Assembly: GCA_000023405.1 (NCBI GenBank)
Contig: CP001643.1
Span: 2,232,001 to 2,296,000 of the forward strand
Length of the DNA stretch: 64,000 nucleotides
Reading direction: 5' to 3'
Source: Brachybacterium faecium DSM 4810
GTDB taxonomy: Bacteria; Actinomycetota; Actinomycetes; Actinomycetales; Dermabacteraceae
The position numbers and the translations under genes were made by a program. The notes below the pieces were generated by a model. The model did not search any database. It had not been told where the DNA came from and saw only the letters and a program-made list of their open reading frames with translations. This document shows, one piece after another, positions 26,219 to 35,006 of this stretch. The number at the start of each line of letters is the position of its first letter. Position 1 is the stretch's first letter.

Positions 26219-27204
26219 CGGAGGGTTCCTTCCTGGTGGACGGTCGGGCCGGCCTCGGCGCCGGGCGGGGCGGCGTCGTCGGTGAGCGGGAGGGTGACGG
26301 GGGTGAAGGTGCGCAGCGTGGTGAAGCCGCGTGAGCTGTAGAGGCGGTGGGCCGGGGTGTCCGGGGCGGTCCACTGGAACCAGGCATGGGCGAGGCCCTC
26401 GCCGGCCATGTGCTGCAGGGCCCGGTCGAGCAGCGCGGCGCCGGCGCCGGTGCCGCGGGCGTGGGGGACGACCCCGAAGGGGCCGAAGCGGCTGGGGTCG
26501 GGGCCGACGAGGCCCCATCCGGCGAACCCGAGCAGGGCGCCGTCGCGGTCGCGGGCGAGCAGGATCCGCTCGAGGTCCGCGGAGGGCTGCGAGCGCTCCC
26601 TGGGCTCGGAGCGCCCGGCGTGCCGGCGCAGCAGCGCGGCCCATCCGGGGTCGAGGTGCTCCTCCACCACGGCGAGCAGCTCGGGACCGTCCTGTTCGCG
26701 GCAGGTCGCCACGTGGAGCCCGGGCCGGTCGCGGCCGACGGGGAGGTCGTGGAGCGGGCGGGTCATCGCCAGCGCCGTCCCGACGGGGCGGGCGCCGCGG
26801 CGGGCGAGGAAGCCGGCGGTGCCGGGGTCGCGCTCGGGATCGACTCCCGGCGCCGCGTAGCCGGCGGGTCTGCCGCTGATCCGCAGGCTGCGGGCCCCGG
26901 CGGCACGGGCGCAGCGGGCCGCCTCGCGCAGCAGGGCGGTGCCGATGCCGCGGCGACGGTGCGCGGGATCGACGGCCCCGCTGACCAGCCACGCCGCGCC
27001 CTCCTCGGTGCTCAGATGGACGTAGCCGCGCAGCTGTTGGCCCTCCATCGCGGTGAGCACCGTGGTCGCGGCGGCCGGCGCGGCCTCGAGCAGCGCGCGC
27101 ATCCGGCGCGGCCCGATCACGGCCGTGGGAGAGCCGGTGGTGAGGGCGCTGAGGACCCCCGCCTCCTCGCTGCCGTGGACCTGCCGCAGGTGCAGGCCCC
27201 TCAC
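26215..27204 (-). CDS. Tandem-GNAT acetyltransferase in the NamZ/ABC operon
   Basis: The 329-residue protein contains two GNAT folds. The first has AVDPAHRRRGIGTALLREAA (residues about 66-85), the second VPHARGTGAGAALLDRALQH (residues about 245-264). The C-terminus of the second domain is RLYSSRGFTTLRTF. GTG 27204 overlaps the namZ stop codon as GTGA and is chosen for that coupling. An imported amino sugar or peptide amine would be a natural substrate, but this is inference from position only. Confidence 0.85.
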   Translation of the reverse strand: MRGLHLRQVHGSEEAGVLSALTTGSPTAVIGPRRMRALLEAAPAAATTVLTAMEGQQLRGYVHLSTEEGAAWLVSGAVDPAHRRRGIGTALLREAARCARAAGARSLRISGRPAGYAAPGVDPERDPGTAGFLARRGARPVGTALAMTRPLHDLPVGRDRPGLHVATCREQDGPELLAVVEEHLDPGWAALLRRHAGRSEPRERSQPSADLERILLARDRDGALLGFAGWGLVGPDPSRFGPFGVVPHARGTGAGAALLDRALQHMAGEGLAHAWFQWTAPDTPAHRLYSSRGFTTLRTFTPVTLPLTDDAAPPGAEAGPTVHQEGTLR

Positions 27205-28343
27205 GCCGCCCTCACCGTCGGCGCCGGGGAGGCGGAGAGGATCTCCTCGTACGAGGCGCCGTCCTCGATGCCCTCGCGGAAGGCGGAGGAGCCCCAGAGC
27301 AGGTCGATGAACGGCGGGCGTCCCTCCGCCTGCTCGCGCCACAGCGGGCGCTCGGGGTGCACCGCGGCGACGGTGCTGATGATCGCGTGGCCCACCCGCA
27401 GCGGGTCGAGGACCTCCGGGCCGGCACCGGCCCGTGCCGGGTCGAGGGTGAGATGGACCTGGGCGCCGTGCACGTGCTCGCCCGCATGGTCGCCGTGGGT
27501 GGGCCGGTAGGCGGCCTCGCGGAAGCGCACCCCGGGCAGGTCGAGGGCGCGCAGCTGCGCCGCGAGCTCCGGTCCGCACCAGGGGGCGCCGAACAGCTCG
27601 AAGGGACGGGTGGTGCCGCGGCCCTCGCTGAGCGCGGTGCCCTCGAGCAGGCCGGTGCCGGGGTAGAGCGCGACGGTGGTCAGGGTGGGCATGTTCGGCG
27701 AGGGCGCCACCCAGCAGGCGGAGCCGTCGGCTCCCGGGGCCTCGACCACGTCGAGCTCGAGCTCGTGCTCCAGGTGGCCGGCGGCGACGGCCCGGGCGAG
27801 GCTGCCGAGCCTCTCACCGTGGCGCAGCGGGACGCCGAGGCGGCCCACGAAGCTCGCGCACGCGGGGTCCAGCCCCGGCCCGACCGCCGTCGCGGCGAGG
27901 GGTGCGGGCCGGTCGAGCACCGTCACGGGCAGGCCGAGCCGGGCGCAGGAGGCCATCACGTCGACCATGCTCCACAGGTAGGTGTAGAAGCGGCAGCCCA
28001 CGTCCTGCAGGTCCACGACCACCCGGTCGAGGCCCGCACCGGCCAGCAGCCGGTCGAGCTCGGCGCCGTGGAGCCCGTAGGCGTCGAGGACGGGCAGCCC
28101 CGTGGCCCGATCGGTGTCGATGTCGTTGCCGTCCCCCGCCTGGCCCGTGCCCCAGTAGCCGTGCTCCGGGGAGATCAGGCAGCGCACGTCGACCTCTGCG
28201 GCGAGGAGGGCGTCGACCCCGCGGGCGAGGTCCGCGGAGACCGCGGCGGAATGGGTCAGCAGACCGAGGGCGCCGCCGGGCAGGAGATCCGGTGCGGCGA
28301 GGACCCGATCCAGTCCGGAACGAGCATGTGATGCAGACGACAT
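27201..28343 (-). CDS. namZ: DUF1343 / NamZ-like exo-beta-N-acetylmuramidase
   Basis: The 380-residue protein matches the DUF1343 family, whose Bacillus member NamZ (YbbC) releases terminal MurNAc from peptidoglycan fragments. It has the conserved SPEHGYWGTGQAGD (with the Glu-His pair thought to be catalytic), VVVDLQDVGCRFYTYLWSM, SPNMPTL and a C-terminal substrate lid. No clear signal peptide is seen, so it may act inside the cell on imported fragments. It heads a six-gene operon with a binding lipoprotein and peptide-type ABC importer. TAGCGT ends 6 nt before the ATG and an inverted repeat lies over the -35. Confidence 0.85.
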   Translation of the reverse strand: MSSASHARSGLDRVLAAPDLLPGGALGLLTHSAAVSADLARGVDALLAAEVDVRCLISPEHGYWGTGQAGDGNDIDTDRATGLPVLDAYGLHGAELDRLLAGAGLDRVVVDLQDVGCRFYTYLWSMVDVMASCARLGLPVTVLDRPAPLAATAVGPGLDPACASFVGRLGVPLRHGERLGSLARAVAAGHLEHELELDVVEAPGADGSACWVAPSPNMPTLTTVALYPGTGLLEGTALSEGRGTTRPFELFGAPWCGPELAAQLRALDLPGVRFREAAYRPTHGDHAGEHVHGAQVHLTLDPARAGAGPEVLDPLRVGHAIISTVAAVHPERPLWREQAEGRPPFIDLLWGSSAFREGIEDGASYEEILSASPAPTVRAA

Positions 28344-28349
28344 GGCGAC

Positions 28350-28355
28350 ACGCTA
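28350..28355 (-). promoter_or_regulatory. -10 box of the namZ operon (leaderless)
   Basis: TAGCGT ends 6 nt before the namZ ATG. A -35-like TTTCGT lies 17 bp upstream, inside the operator. Confidence 0.5.
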
Positions 28356-28369
28356 CACATCTCGCCCCG

Positions 28370-28392
28370 ATTACGAAACCTTCCTTCGTAAT
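28370..28392. promoter_or_regulatory. Inverted-repeat operator upstream of the namZ operon
   Basis: ATTACGAA and TTCGTAAT form a perfect 8-bp inverted repeat around a 7-nt spacer, centred about 38 bp upstream of the namZ start. It covers the predicted -35, which fits repression. The AT-rich arms stand out in this GC-rich sequence. The regulator is not in the window; a MurR/RpiR- or GntR-type protein is the obvious class to test. Confidence 0.65.
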
Positions 28393-28454
28393 GTCCGATT
28401 CCGTGTCGCGCCGACGCCGCCGCCGTGCCGCCCGCGCGGCCTCCGCGCTCCTGT

Positions 28455-29912
28455 TCAGCCCTCGAGGGTGATCTCGTCGGCGTAGATCGCCGACATCGCG
28501 CCGGTGATGGTGTCCACCGTGCCCGCCTCCTCGCGGGCCACCTGCTCCACCGCGCTCGCCACCGCCTTGGTCACGCCCTCGTGGAACACGCTCGGCACGA
28601 TGTAGGTGGGGTTCAGCTCGTCGGCGGTGACCACATCGGCCAGCGCCTTCGCGGCCGCGAGCAGCATCCGATCGCTGACCCGGGTGGCGTGGGCGTCCAG
28701 CAGGCCGCGGAACACCCCGGGGAAGGCGAGCACGTTGTTGATCTGGTTGGCGAAGTCGCTGCGCCCGGTGGCGACCACCTCGGCGTGCTTGACGGCCTCG
28801 GCGGGATCGATCTCCGGGGTGGGGTTCGCCATCGCGAACACCACCGAGCGCTCGGCCATGGTGGCGACGTCCTCGGCGGTGAGGATGTTGCCGGCGCTGA
28901 CGCCGATGAACACGTCGGCCCCGGCGACCGCGTCGGCGAGGCTGCCGGTGAGCTCGCGCGGGTTGGTGACCTCCGCGATCCAGGGCAGGCGGCCGGCGAG
29001 CTGCGCGCGCTGCTCGTGGATGATCCCGTCGATGTCGGTGACGACCACGTCGCGGGCCCCGGCGGCGCGCAGCAGGCGCAGGATCGCGGTGCCGGCGGCG
29101 CCCGCCCCGGAGAGCACGATGCGGGCGGTGGCGATGTCCTTGTCGACCACGCGCAGGGCGTTGCGCAGCGCGGCGACGACGACGATCGCGGTGCCGTGCT
29201 GGTCGTCGTGGAAGACGGGGATGTCGAGCTCGGCGCGCAGGCGGTCCTCGATCTCGAAGCAGCGGGGCGCGGAGATGTCCTCGAGGTTGATCCCGGCGAA
29301 GACGGGGGCGATCGCCTTGACGTGCGCGACGATGTCCTCGACCGAGTGGGCGTCCAGGCAGATCGGGAACGCGTCGATGTTCGCGAAGCGCTTGAACAGG
29401 GCGGCCTTGCCCTCCATGACGGGCATCGCGGCGAGCGGGCCCAGATCGCCCAGGCCGAGGATGGCCGAGCCGTCGGAGACCACCGCGACGGTGTTGCGCT
29501 TGATCGTCAGCCGGCGGGCGTCCTCGGGGTTCTCCGCGATGGCCTTGACCACGCGGGCCACCCCCGGGGTGTAGATCATCGAGAGGTCGTCGCGGTGGCG
29601 GATCGGCAGCTTCGACTCCACGGTGAGCTTGCCGCCGAGGTGGGCGAGGAAGGTGCGGTCGGAGACCTTGCCCAGCTCGACCCCGTCGACCGTGCGCAGC
29701 TCGTCCACGACCTCGATCGCGTGGTCGTGGCCGGCGGTGAGCACGGTGATGTCCGCCCGCATGCGCTCGGGGCCGGAGGCGGAGACGTCGAGCGCGGTGA
29801 CCGTGGCGCCGCGATTCTCGATGCGTGCGGTGATGTCGCTGACCGCTGCGGAGCGGGCGGCGAACTCGAGTCGGATCGTGATGGAGTAGCTCACGGTAGG
29901 CATCGGTGACAT
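28455..29912 (-). CDS. Malic enzyme with N-terminal ACT domain
   Basis: The 485-residue protein oxidatively decarboxylates malate to pyruvate. Residues 1-80 form an ACT-like regulatory domain (ITIRLEFAARSAAVSDITAR). Then come SMIYTPGVARVVKAIAE, LGLGDLGPLAAMPVMEGKA, FHDDQHGTAIVVVAALRNAL and the nucleotide-binding GAGAAGTAILRLL. The start is ATG 29912, with TAGGCT ending 7 nt upstream. NAD or NADP preference is not clear from sequence. Confidence 0.95.
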   Translation of the reverse strand: MSPMPTVSYSITIRLEFAARSAAVSDITARIENRGATVTALDVSASGPERMRADITVLTAGHDHAIEVVDELRTVDGVELGKVSDRTFLAHLGGKLTVESKLPIRHRDDLSMIYTPGVARVVKAIAENPEDARRLTIKRNTVAVVSDGSAILGLGDLGPLAAMPVMEGKAALFKRFANIDAFPICLDAHSVEDIVAHVKAIAPVFAGINLEDISAPRCFEIEDRLRAELDIPVFHDDQHGTAIVVVAALRNALRVVDKDIATARIVLSGAGAAGTAILRLLRAAGARDVVVTDIDGIIHEQRAQLAGRLPWIAEVTNPRELTGSLADAVAGADVFIGVSAGNILTAEDVATMAERSVVFAMANPTPEIDPAEAVKHAEVVATGRSDFANQINNVLAFPGVFRGLLDAHATRVSDRMLLAAAKALADVVTADELNPTYIVPSVFHEGVTKAVASAVEQVAREEAGTVDTITGAMSAIYADEITLEG

Positions 29913-29919
29913 GAGACAC

Positions 29920-29925
29920 AGCCTA
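29920..29925 (-). promoter_or_regulatory. -10 box of the malic enzyme gene (leaderless)
   Basis: Minus-strand TAGGCT ends 7 nt before the ATG at 29912. Confidence 0.45.
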
Positions 29926-30025
29926 CGACCCCGCCCCTCCCCTCGGGAGGGATGCGGCGGGTTCGCGCGTCCTGTCCTCGCCACCGCCTCGCGCCGACTC
30001 GGCGCGTGCTCCGCAGCGGGCGGGA

Positions 30026-30664
30026 TCAGCCGCGGTAGGGCGCGAGGTCCGCGGCGTAGCGGTCCCAGAGCGTGCGCGCCGCGGCGACCTGCTCGGCGTA
30101 GCGCTCGGGGTGCGCCGAGGCCTGCACGGCCTGCGCGGCGGCACCGGGCTCCCAGGACTCGACGTCGGCCGCCACCTGGAGCAGCCCCGGGGCCTGGGAG
30201 TGCTCGCCGAGGCCGAGGAAGGCGTCCAGGGCGTGCTTCTTGTGGCGCACCTCGTCCTCGCTGCCCCAGCCCATCGAGGGGCGCTGCTGGAACAGGCCGC
30301 CGGAATCGGCGTCCACGGCCGGCTGGTAGTTGTACAGCCAGGACTCGACGATCGCGGTGCTCAGGGCGATCACGCCGACCGTCTCGCCGAGGTCGTGCCC
30401 CTTGACGGCGGCGATGATGAACTTCGCGTTGTCGATCTGCCAGTCGTCCATGGCGTCCAGCAGGAAGCCCTCGCGCGTCTCGGGGCGGGTGAAGAACTCC
30501 TCGCTCCAGTCCTGGTCGCCGTCGGCGGCGGAGGCCGGGGCGAGGGGGCCGAACGCGGCGGTGGCCGCGAGTCCGAGGGCGCCGGCGAGGAAGAGGCCGC
30601 GGCGGGAGACCGGGGAGCCGGTGCGGGCGGGCGGAGAGGTGCGGGCGAGGAGGGCAGGAGCCAT
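30026..30664 (-). CDS. Tat-exported lysozyme-like (transglycosylase-type) protein
   Basis: The 212-residue protein has a Tat signal, SRRGLFLAGALGLAATAAFG, with likely cleavage after APASA near residue 46. The mature part has IALSTAIVESWLYNY followed by DADSGGLFQQRPSMGWGSEDE. That block is typical of small secreted actinobacterial proteins with a lysozyme-like (SLT-type) fold, and the Glu in AIVES is the candidate catalytic acid. A wall-hydrolase role is inferred, not shown. GAAGGACC precedes the ATG. Confidence 0.8.
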   Translation of the reverse strand: MAPALLARTSPPARTGSPVSRRGLFLAGALGLAATAAFGPLAPASAADGDQDWSEEFFTRPETREGFLLDAMDDWQIDNAKFIIAAVKGHDLGETVGVIALSTAIVESWLYNYQPAVDADSGGLFQQRPSMGWGSEDEVRHKKHALDAFLGLGEHSQAPGLLQVAADVESWEPGAAAQAVQASAHPERYAEQVAAARTLWDRYAADLAPYRG

Positions 30665-30976
30665 GAGGCAGAGGTCCTTCGGGTCGGTGCGTCGGGCGCT
30701 GCCCGGTCGCTCCGGGCCCCGCCAAGGTAACGACGCGGTCACGGCGCGTGAAGGGTGCAGGTCACCGCGGCCCCGCACGGTGCTCCTGCGGCGGAGGAGG
30801 ACTTTCCCGGGACATGACCGGAGCCGGACCCTCCCGCTCGCGGCGTCGGCCCCGGTCATCACCGCGTGCCGGCGCATGCCGGAGGGAGCACGCCCGCGCG
30901 AGCGCTCCCGATGTTCCTGCGAGGTAAAAGTTCTGTGTGGTGACCTCGCGGACAGGCTGAGGGTGCCGTGCGCCAC
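30665..30976 (-). other. Intergenic region upstream of the Tat-exported protein gene
   Basis: These 312 bp hold a promoter (see 30724-30752) and a weak inverted repeat (GCGAGGT 30919-30925, ACCTCGC 30943-30949) just past the hrpA stop. I see no gene. I looked for a c-di-AMP riboswitch core, common before actinobacterial wall hydrolases, and did not find one. Confidence 0.5.
30724..30752 (-). promoter_or_regulatory. Promoter of the Tat-exported protein gene
   Basis: On the minus strand, -35 TTCACG and -10 TACCTT are 17 bp apart, giving a leader of about 50 nt with an SD-like GAAGGA. Confidence 0.5.
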
Positions 30977-33900
30977 TCAGGCGATCTCGGCGATCGCCTT
31001 CCGGATCCGCTTGTCGGACACGGTCTGCTTCGTGCCGAGCGTCTGGGCGAACAGGCTCACCCGCAGCTCCTCGAGCAGCCAGTCGATCTCGCGCACGTCC
31101 GCCTCCGCCCGGCGCCGGGCGGAGAGCTTCGCCTTCCGCGCCGCCCAGTACTGCTCGAGGTCCCCGATCTGCCAGGCGAGCTGCTCGTCCCGGCGCGGGT
31201 TGGAGGGCAGCTTCTCGAGCCGGATCGCATCGGCCTCGAGGTAGCGCCGCAGGTCCGGCAGGTGCTCGATGCCGGTGCGGGAGATGAACCCGTCCCCCAG
31301 CAGCGAGGCCGCGTGCTCGCGGATCTGGGTCAGGTGGGAGAGCACCGCGAGGGAGGGCACGCGCGAGAGCGCCTTGTGCAGCGTGCCGGAGACGGCGAGC
31401 GCGGCCGCGGCATCCTTGACCGCCTGCGCGGCGAGCGCGTCGTGCTGCCGGCGCACGCGGTCCAGGAGGGCGTCGTACTGCGCCTTCGTGCGCACCTCGG
31501 CGGTGCCGGCCAGGTGCACGGTCGCGGCGCGCGAGGCGTCGGCCAGCAGCGCCGCGGTGGAGGCGTAGTCCGAGCTCGCGGCGGCGAGCTTGGTCGGGGT
31601 GGGCAGGGCGTTGAGCACCGCGGCCAGATCGGCGCCGAGGTCGCGGTCCAGCAGGGCGATCACGCCCTCGCGGTGGGCGAGCGCCTGTTCATCGGCGGTG
31701 GCGAGCACGGCGAGGTCCACGCGCTGCAGCCGGCCGTCCTCGCCGCGGCGCGCCACCAGGGCCGGGTAGCCGGTGACCTTCAGCCCGCCGACCGTGGACT
31801 CGTGGACAGCCGGCACGCCCTCGTCGGGGAAGGCGGGCAGGTCGGTGCGGGCGAGGGAATCGGCCTGCGAGGAGACCGAGGCGTCCACCCGCTCCTTCAG
31901 CGTGCCCTTCAGCGCCTCGAGGTCGTCGCCGGTGCCGATCTGGCGGCCCTTGTCATCGACCACGCGGAAATGCATCCGCAGATGGGCGGGCAGCTTCGCG
32001 ACGTCGAACTCCGGCCCGTACAGCGGCAGGTCGTCCGGCACGCCGGGCAGGGCGACGAGCTCGTCGGCCACCGCCTCGAGGAAGGGCTCGCCGGTGTCCG
32101 GGTCGTCGTCGTGGAGGGTCGTGGCGACGGCCTTGGCCCGTTCGGGGGCGGGGACCAGGTGGCGGCGGATCGGCTTGGGCAGCGAACGGATCAGCTCGGT
32201 GACCAGCTCCTCGCGCATGCCGGGCACCAGCCAGTCGAAGCCGCGCGCCTGGAGGCGGTTGAGCACCGCGAGCGGCACGGTCGCGGTGACGCCGTCGGCC
32301 CCCTTCGCCCCCACCTCGCCGAAGGCGTAGCTCAGCGGCAGGGTGATGTCGCCCTGCACCCAGCTGTCGGGGAAGTCCGCGGCGATGGCCTCGGCGACGG
32401 ATTCGTCGGCGGCCAGGAGGTCCTTCTCGGTGAGGGTGAGCAGGTCCGGCGTCTCGTGGCGCTGGGTCTTCCACCAGCTGTCGAAGTGGCGTCCGGAGAC
32501 CACGGTGCGCGGGATCCGCTCGTCGTAGAAGCGGAACAGCTGCTCGTCGGAGATCAGCAGATCGCGGCGGCGAGTCTTGGCCTCCAGCTCCTCGAGCTCC
32601 TGGATCAGGGCGCGGTTGTCGCGGAAGAAGTGGTGGCGGGTGCGCCAGTCCCCCTCGATCAGCGCGTGCTGGAGGAAGATCTCGCGCGCCGCCTCCGGGT
32701 CGATGCGCCCGTAGCCGACCACGCGATCGGCCACCAGTGGCACCCCGTACAGCGTCACCTTCTGGCGCGCCATCGCGGAGGCCCGCTTCGAGGACCAGTG
32801 CGGGGCGGAGTGGGAGCGCTTGACCACGTGCGCGCCGGTCTCCTCCGCCCAGGCCGGATCGATGCGGGCCGCGGTGCGCCCCCACAGCCGGGAGGTCTCC
32901 ACCAGCTCGGCGACCATCACGTAGTCGGGGCGCTTCTTGGCCAGCGCCGAGCCGGGCCAGAGCGCGAAGCGGGCGCCGCGCGCACCGGCGTACTCGCGGG
33001 TGCGGTCATCGAGCAGGCCGACGTGGCTGAGCAGCCCGGCCAGCAGAGACTGGTGGATCGCCTGCGGGGAGGCGTCGTTGTCGTTGCGGGACAGGCCCGC
33101 ATCCTTGGCCATGTCGCGCAGCTGGGCGTGCAGGTCCCACCATTCGCGGATCCGCAGGTAGTGCAGGTGCTCGGCGCGCACCTCGCGGCGGAACGCGGAG
33201 GAGGAGAGCTCCTTGCGCCGCTGCCGCAGGTGGTTCCACAGGTTCAGGAAGGCGAGGAAGTCGCTGGTCTCGTCCTCGAAGCGCTTGTGCTTCTCCTTGG
33301 CCTGCTGCTCCTGGCCCAGCGGCCGCTCGCGCGGATCCTGGATCGACAGGCCGGCGACGATGACCAGCACCTCCCGCAGCGCCCCGAGCCGATCCGCCTC
33401 GATGAGCATGCGCGCCATCCGCGGGTCCAGCGGGAAGCGGGCGAGGGAGCGGCCGATGCGGGTCAGACGCCGCCCGCCGGGCTCTCCCGGGGCGTCCTCG
33501 ATCGCCCCCAGCTCGTCCAGCAGCCGCACCCCGTCGGTGATCGCCCGGTTCGCGGGCGGTTCGACGAAGGGGAAGGCCTCCACGTCCCCCAGGCCCAGCG
33601 AGGTCATCAGCAGCACCACCGAAGCGAGGGAGGTGCGCAGGATCTCCGGCTCGGTGAACTCCGGCCGGCCCTCGAAGTCCTCCTGCGAGTACAGGCGGAT
33701 CGCGATGCCGGGGGCGGTGCGACCGGAGCGGCCGGAGCGCTGGTCGGCGCTGGCCTGGGAGATCGGCTCGATCGGCAGGCGCTGCACCTTCGTGCGCTGC
33801 GAGTAGCGGGAGATGCGGGCCAGGCCCGAGTCGATGACGTAGGTGATGCCGGGGACGGTCAGGGAGGTCTCGGCCACGTTCGTGGACAGGATGACGCGGC

Positions 33901-34870
33901 GGTACGTGCCGGCCTTCGGCGGGGAGAAGATCTTCTGCTGGTCCTGTGCGGACAGCCGCCCGAACAGCGGCAGCACCTCGACCGGCAGCGCGCCGCGACC
34001 CCGCGTGCCGCGGCTCAGGTGGGTGGTCAGCGCCTCGGAGATCTCGCGGATCTCCCGCTCCCCGGGGAGGAAGACGAGCATGTCCCCGGGCCCTTCGGCG
34101 GACAGCTCGTCGACGGCGTCGATGATCGCCTGGGTGAGGTCGCGCTCGATCGAGTGGACGTCCTCGAGCTCGTCGTCGTCCTCCATCTCGGGTTCGAGCA
34201 CGAGCGGGCGGTAGCGGATCTCGACCGGGTAGGTGCGGCCGGAGACCTCGATGATCGGTGCCGGCCGCCGCTCGCCCGAGGGCAGCACCTTCGCGAAGTG
34301 CTCCGCGAAGCGCTCGGGATCGATGGTGGCGGAGGTGATGATGATCTTGAGGTCCGGGCGCTGCGGGAGGATCTGGCGCAGGTAGCCGAGGATCACGTCG
34401 ATGTTCAGGGACCGCTCGTGCGCCTCGTCGATGATGATCGCGTCGTAGCGCTTCAGCAGCCGGTCGCGGCCGATCTCCGCCAGGAGGATGCCGTCGGTCA
34501 TGAGCTTCAGGCGGGTGCCGCGGCTGGTCTCCCTGGTGAACCGCACCTGGTAGCCGACGGTCCCCTCCCCCAGCTTCTCGCCCATCTCGCCGGCGATGCG
34601 CTGCGCGACGGAGCGGGCCGCGATGCGGCGCGGCTGGGTGTGGCCGATGAGCTTCCCGCCCTGCCCGTATCCCAGTTCGAGCAGCATCTTCGGGATCTGG
34701 GTGGTCTTGCCCGAGCCGGTGGCGCCCGCGATCACCACCACCTGGTGCTCGGTGATCGCGGCCTGGATGTCCTCGCGGCGCTGCGAGACGGGCAGGTCTC
34801 CCGGATAGGTGAGGCGCGGGCCGGGGGTCGTGGGCGGGGCCGGATCGGACGTCGAGGAGGGCGTGGTCAT
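30977..34870 (-). CDS. hrpA: ATP-dependent RNA helicase HrpA
   Basis: The 1297-residue DEAH helicase has Walker A GATGSGKTTQIPKM, motif II DEAHERSLNIDVILGYL, SATID, and QRSGRSGRTAPGIAIRLYS as motif VI. HA2 and OB domains follow, then the long C-terminal DUF3418 region typical of HrpA. In other bacteria HrpA resolves stalled or collided ribosomes and processes mRNA. A TAGAGT box ends 9 nt before the ATG, so the leader is very short. Confidence 0.96.
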   Translation of the reverse strand: MTTPSSTSDPAPPTTPGPRLTYPGDLPVSQRREDIQAAITEHQVVVIAGATGSGKTTQIPKMLLELGYGQGGKLIGHTQPRRIAARSVAQRIAGEMGEKLGEGTVGYQVRFTRETSRGTRLKLMTDGILLAEIGRDRLLKRYDAIIIDEAHERSLNIDVILGYLRQILPQRPDLKIIITSATIDPERFAEHFAKVLPSGERRPAPIIEVSGRTYPVEIRYRPLVLEPEMEDDDELEDVHSIERDLTQAIIDAVDELSAEGPGDMLVFLPGEREIREISEALTTHLSRGTRGRGALPVEVLPLFGRLSAQDQQKIFSPPKAGTYRRVILSTNVAETSLTVPGITYVIDSGLARISRYSQRTKVQRLPIEPISQASADQRSGRSGRTAPGIAIRLYSQEDFEGRPEFTEPEILRTSLASVVLLMTSLGLGDVEAFPFVEPPANRAITDGVRLLDELGAIEDAPGEPGGRRLTRIGRSLARFPLDPRMARMLIEADRLGALREVLVIVAGLSIQDPRERPLGQEQQAKEKHKRFEDETSDFLAFLNLWNHLRQRRKELSSSAFRREVRAEHLHYLRIREWWDLHAQLRDMAKDAGLSRNDNDASPQAIHQSLLAGLLSHVGLLDDRTREYAGARGARFALWPGSALAKKRPDYVMVAELVETSRLWGRTAARIDPAWAEETGAHVVKRSHSAPHWSSKRASAMARQKVTLYGVPLVADRVVGYGRIDPEAAREIFLQHALIEGDWRTRHHFFRDNRALIQELEELEAKTRRRDLLISDEQLFRFYDERIPRTVVSGRHFDSWWKTQRHETPDLLTLTEKDLLAADESVAEAIAADFPDSWVQGDITLPLSYAFGEVGAKGADGVTATVPLAVLNRLQARGFDWLVPGMREELVTELIRSLPKPIRRHLVPAPERAKAVATTLHDDDPDTGEPFLEAVADELVALPGVPDDLPLYGPEFDVAKLPAHLRMHFRVVDDKGRQIGTGDDLEALKGTLKERVDASVSSQADSLARTDLPAFPDEGVPAVHESTVGGLKVTGYPALVARRGEDGRLQRVDLAVLATADEQALAHREGVIALLDRDLGADLAAVLNALPTPTKLAAASSDYASTAALLADASRAATVHLAGTAEVRTKAQYDALLDRVRRQHDALAAQAVKDAAAALAVSGTLHKALSRVPSLAVLSHLTQIREHAASLLGDGFISRTGIEHLPDLRRYLEADAIRLEKLPSNPRRDEQLAWQIGDLEQYWAARKAKLSARRRAEADVREIDWLLEELRVSLFAQTLGTKQTVSDKRIRKAIAEIA

Positions 34871-34960
34871 GGCCAGACCACTCTACGTGGAGCGCCGGGC
34901 CCGGGTCGCGAAGATTTCACGGGCGGGCGACCGCGGCCACATCCGGCCGCGTCCCCGAGT

Positions 34961-34988
34961 GCCGAGCGCCGAGAGCCGAGAGCCGATC
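34961..34988 (+). repeat. Four tandem 7-bp repeats in a promoter region
   Basis: GCCGAG(C/A) is repeated three times, followed by a fourth diverged copy GCCGATC. The array lies just upstream of the TATCGT box of the next gene, where the -35 and spacer would be. Confidence 0.7.
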
Positions 34989-35006
34989 CCCGATTATCGT
35001 GTGCTG

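Noticed and set aside
30665-30976. c-di-AMP riboswitch before the Tat-exported protein
   Set aside because: The region lacks the conserved core sequences of the ydaO class, and the predicted leader is only about 50 nt.
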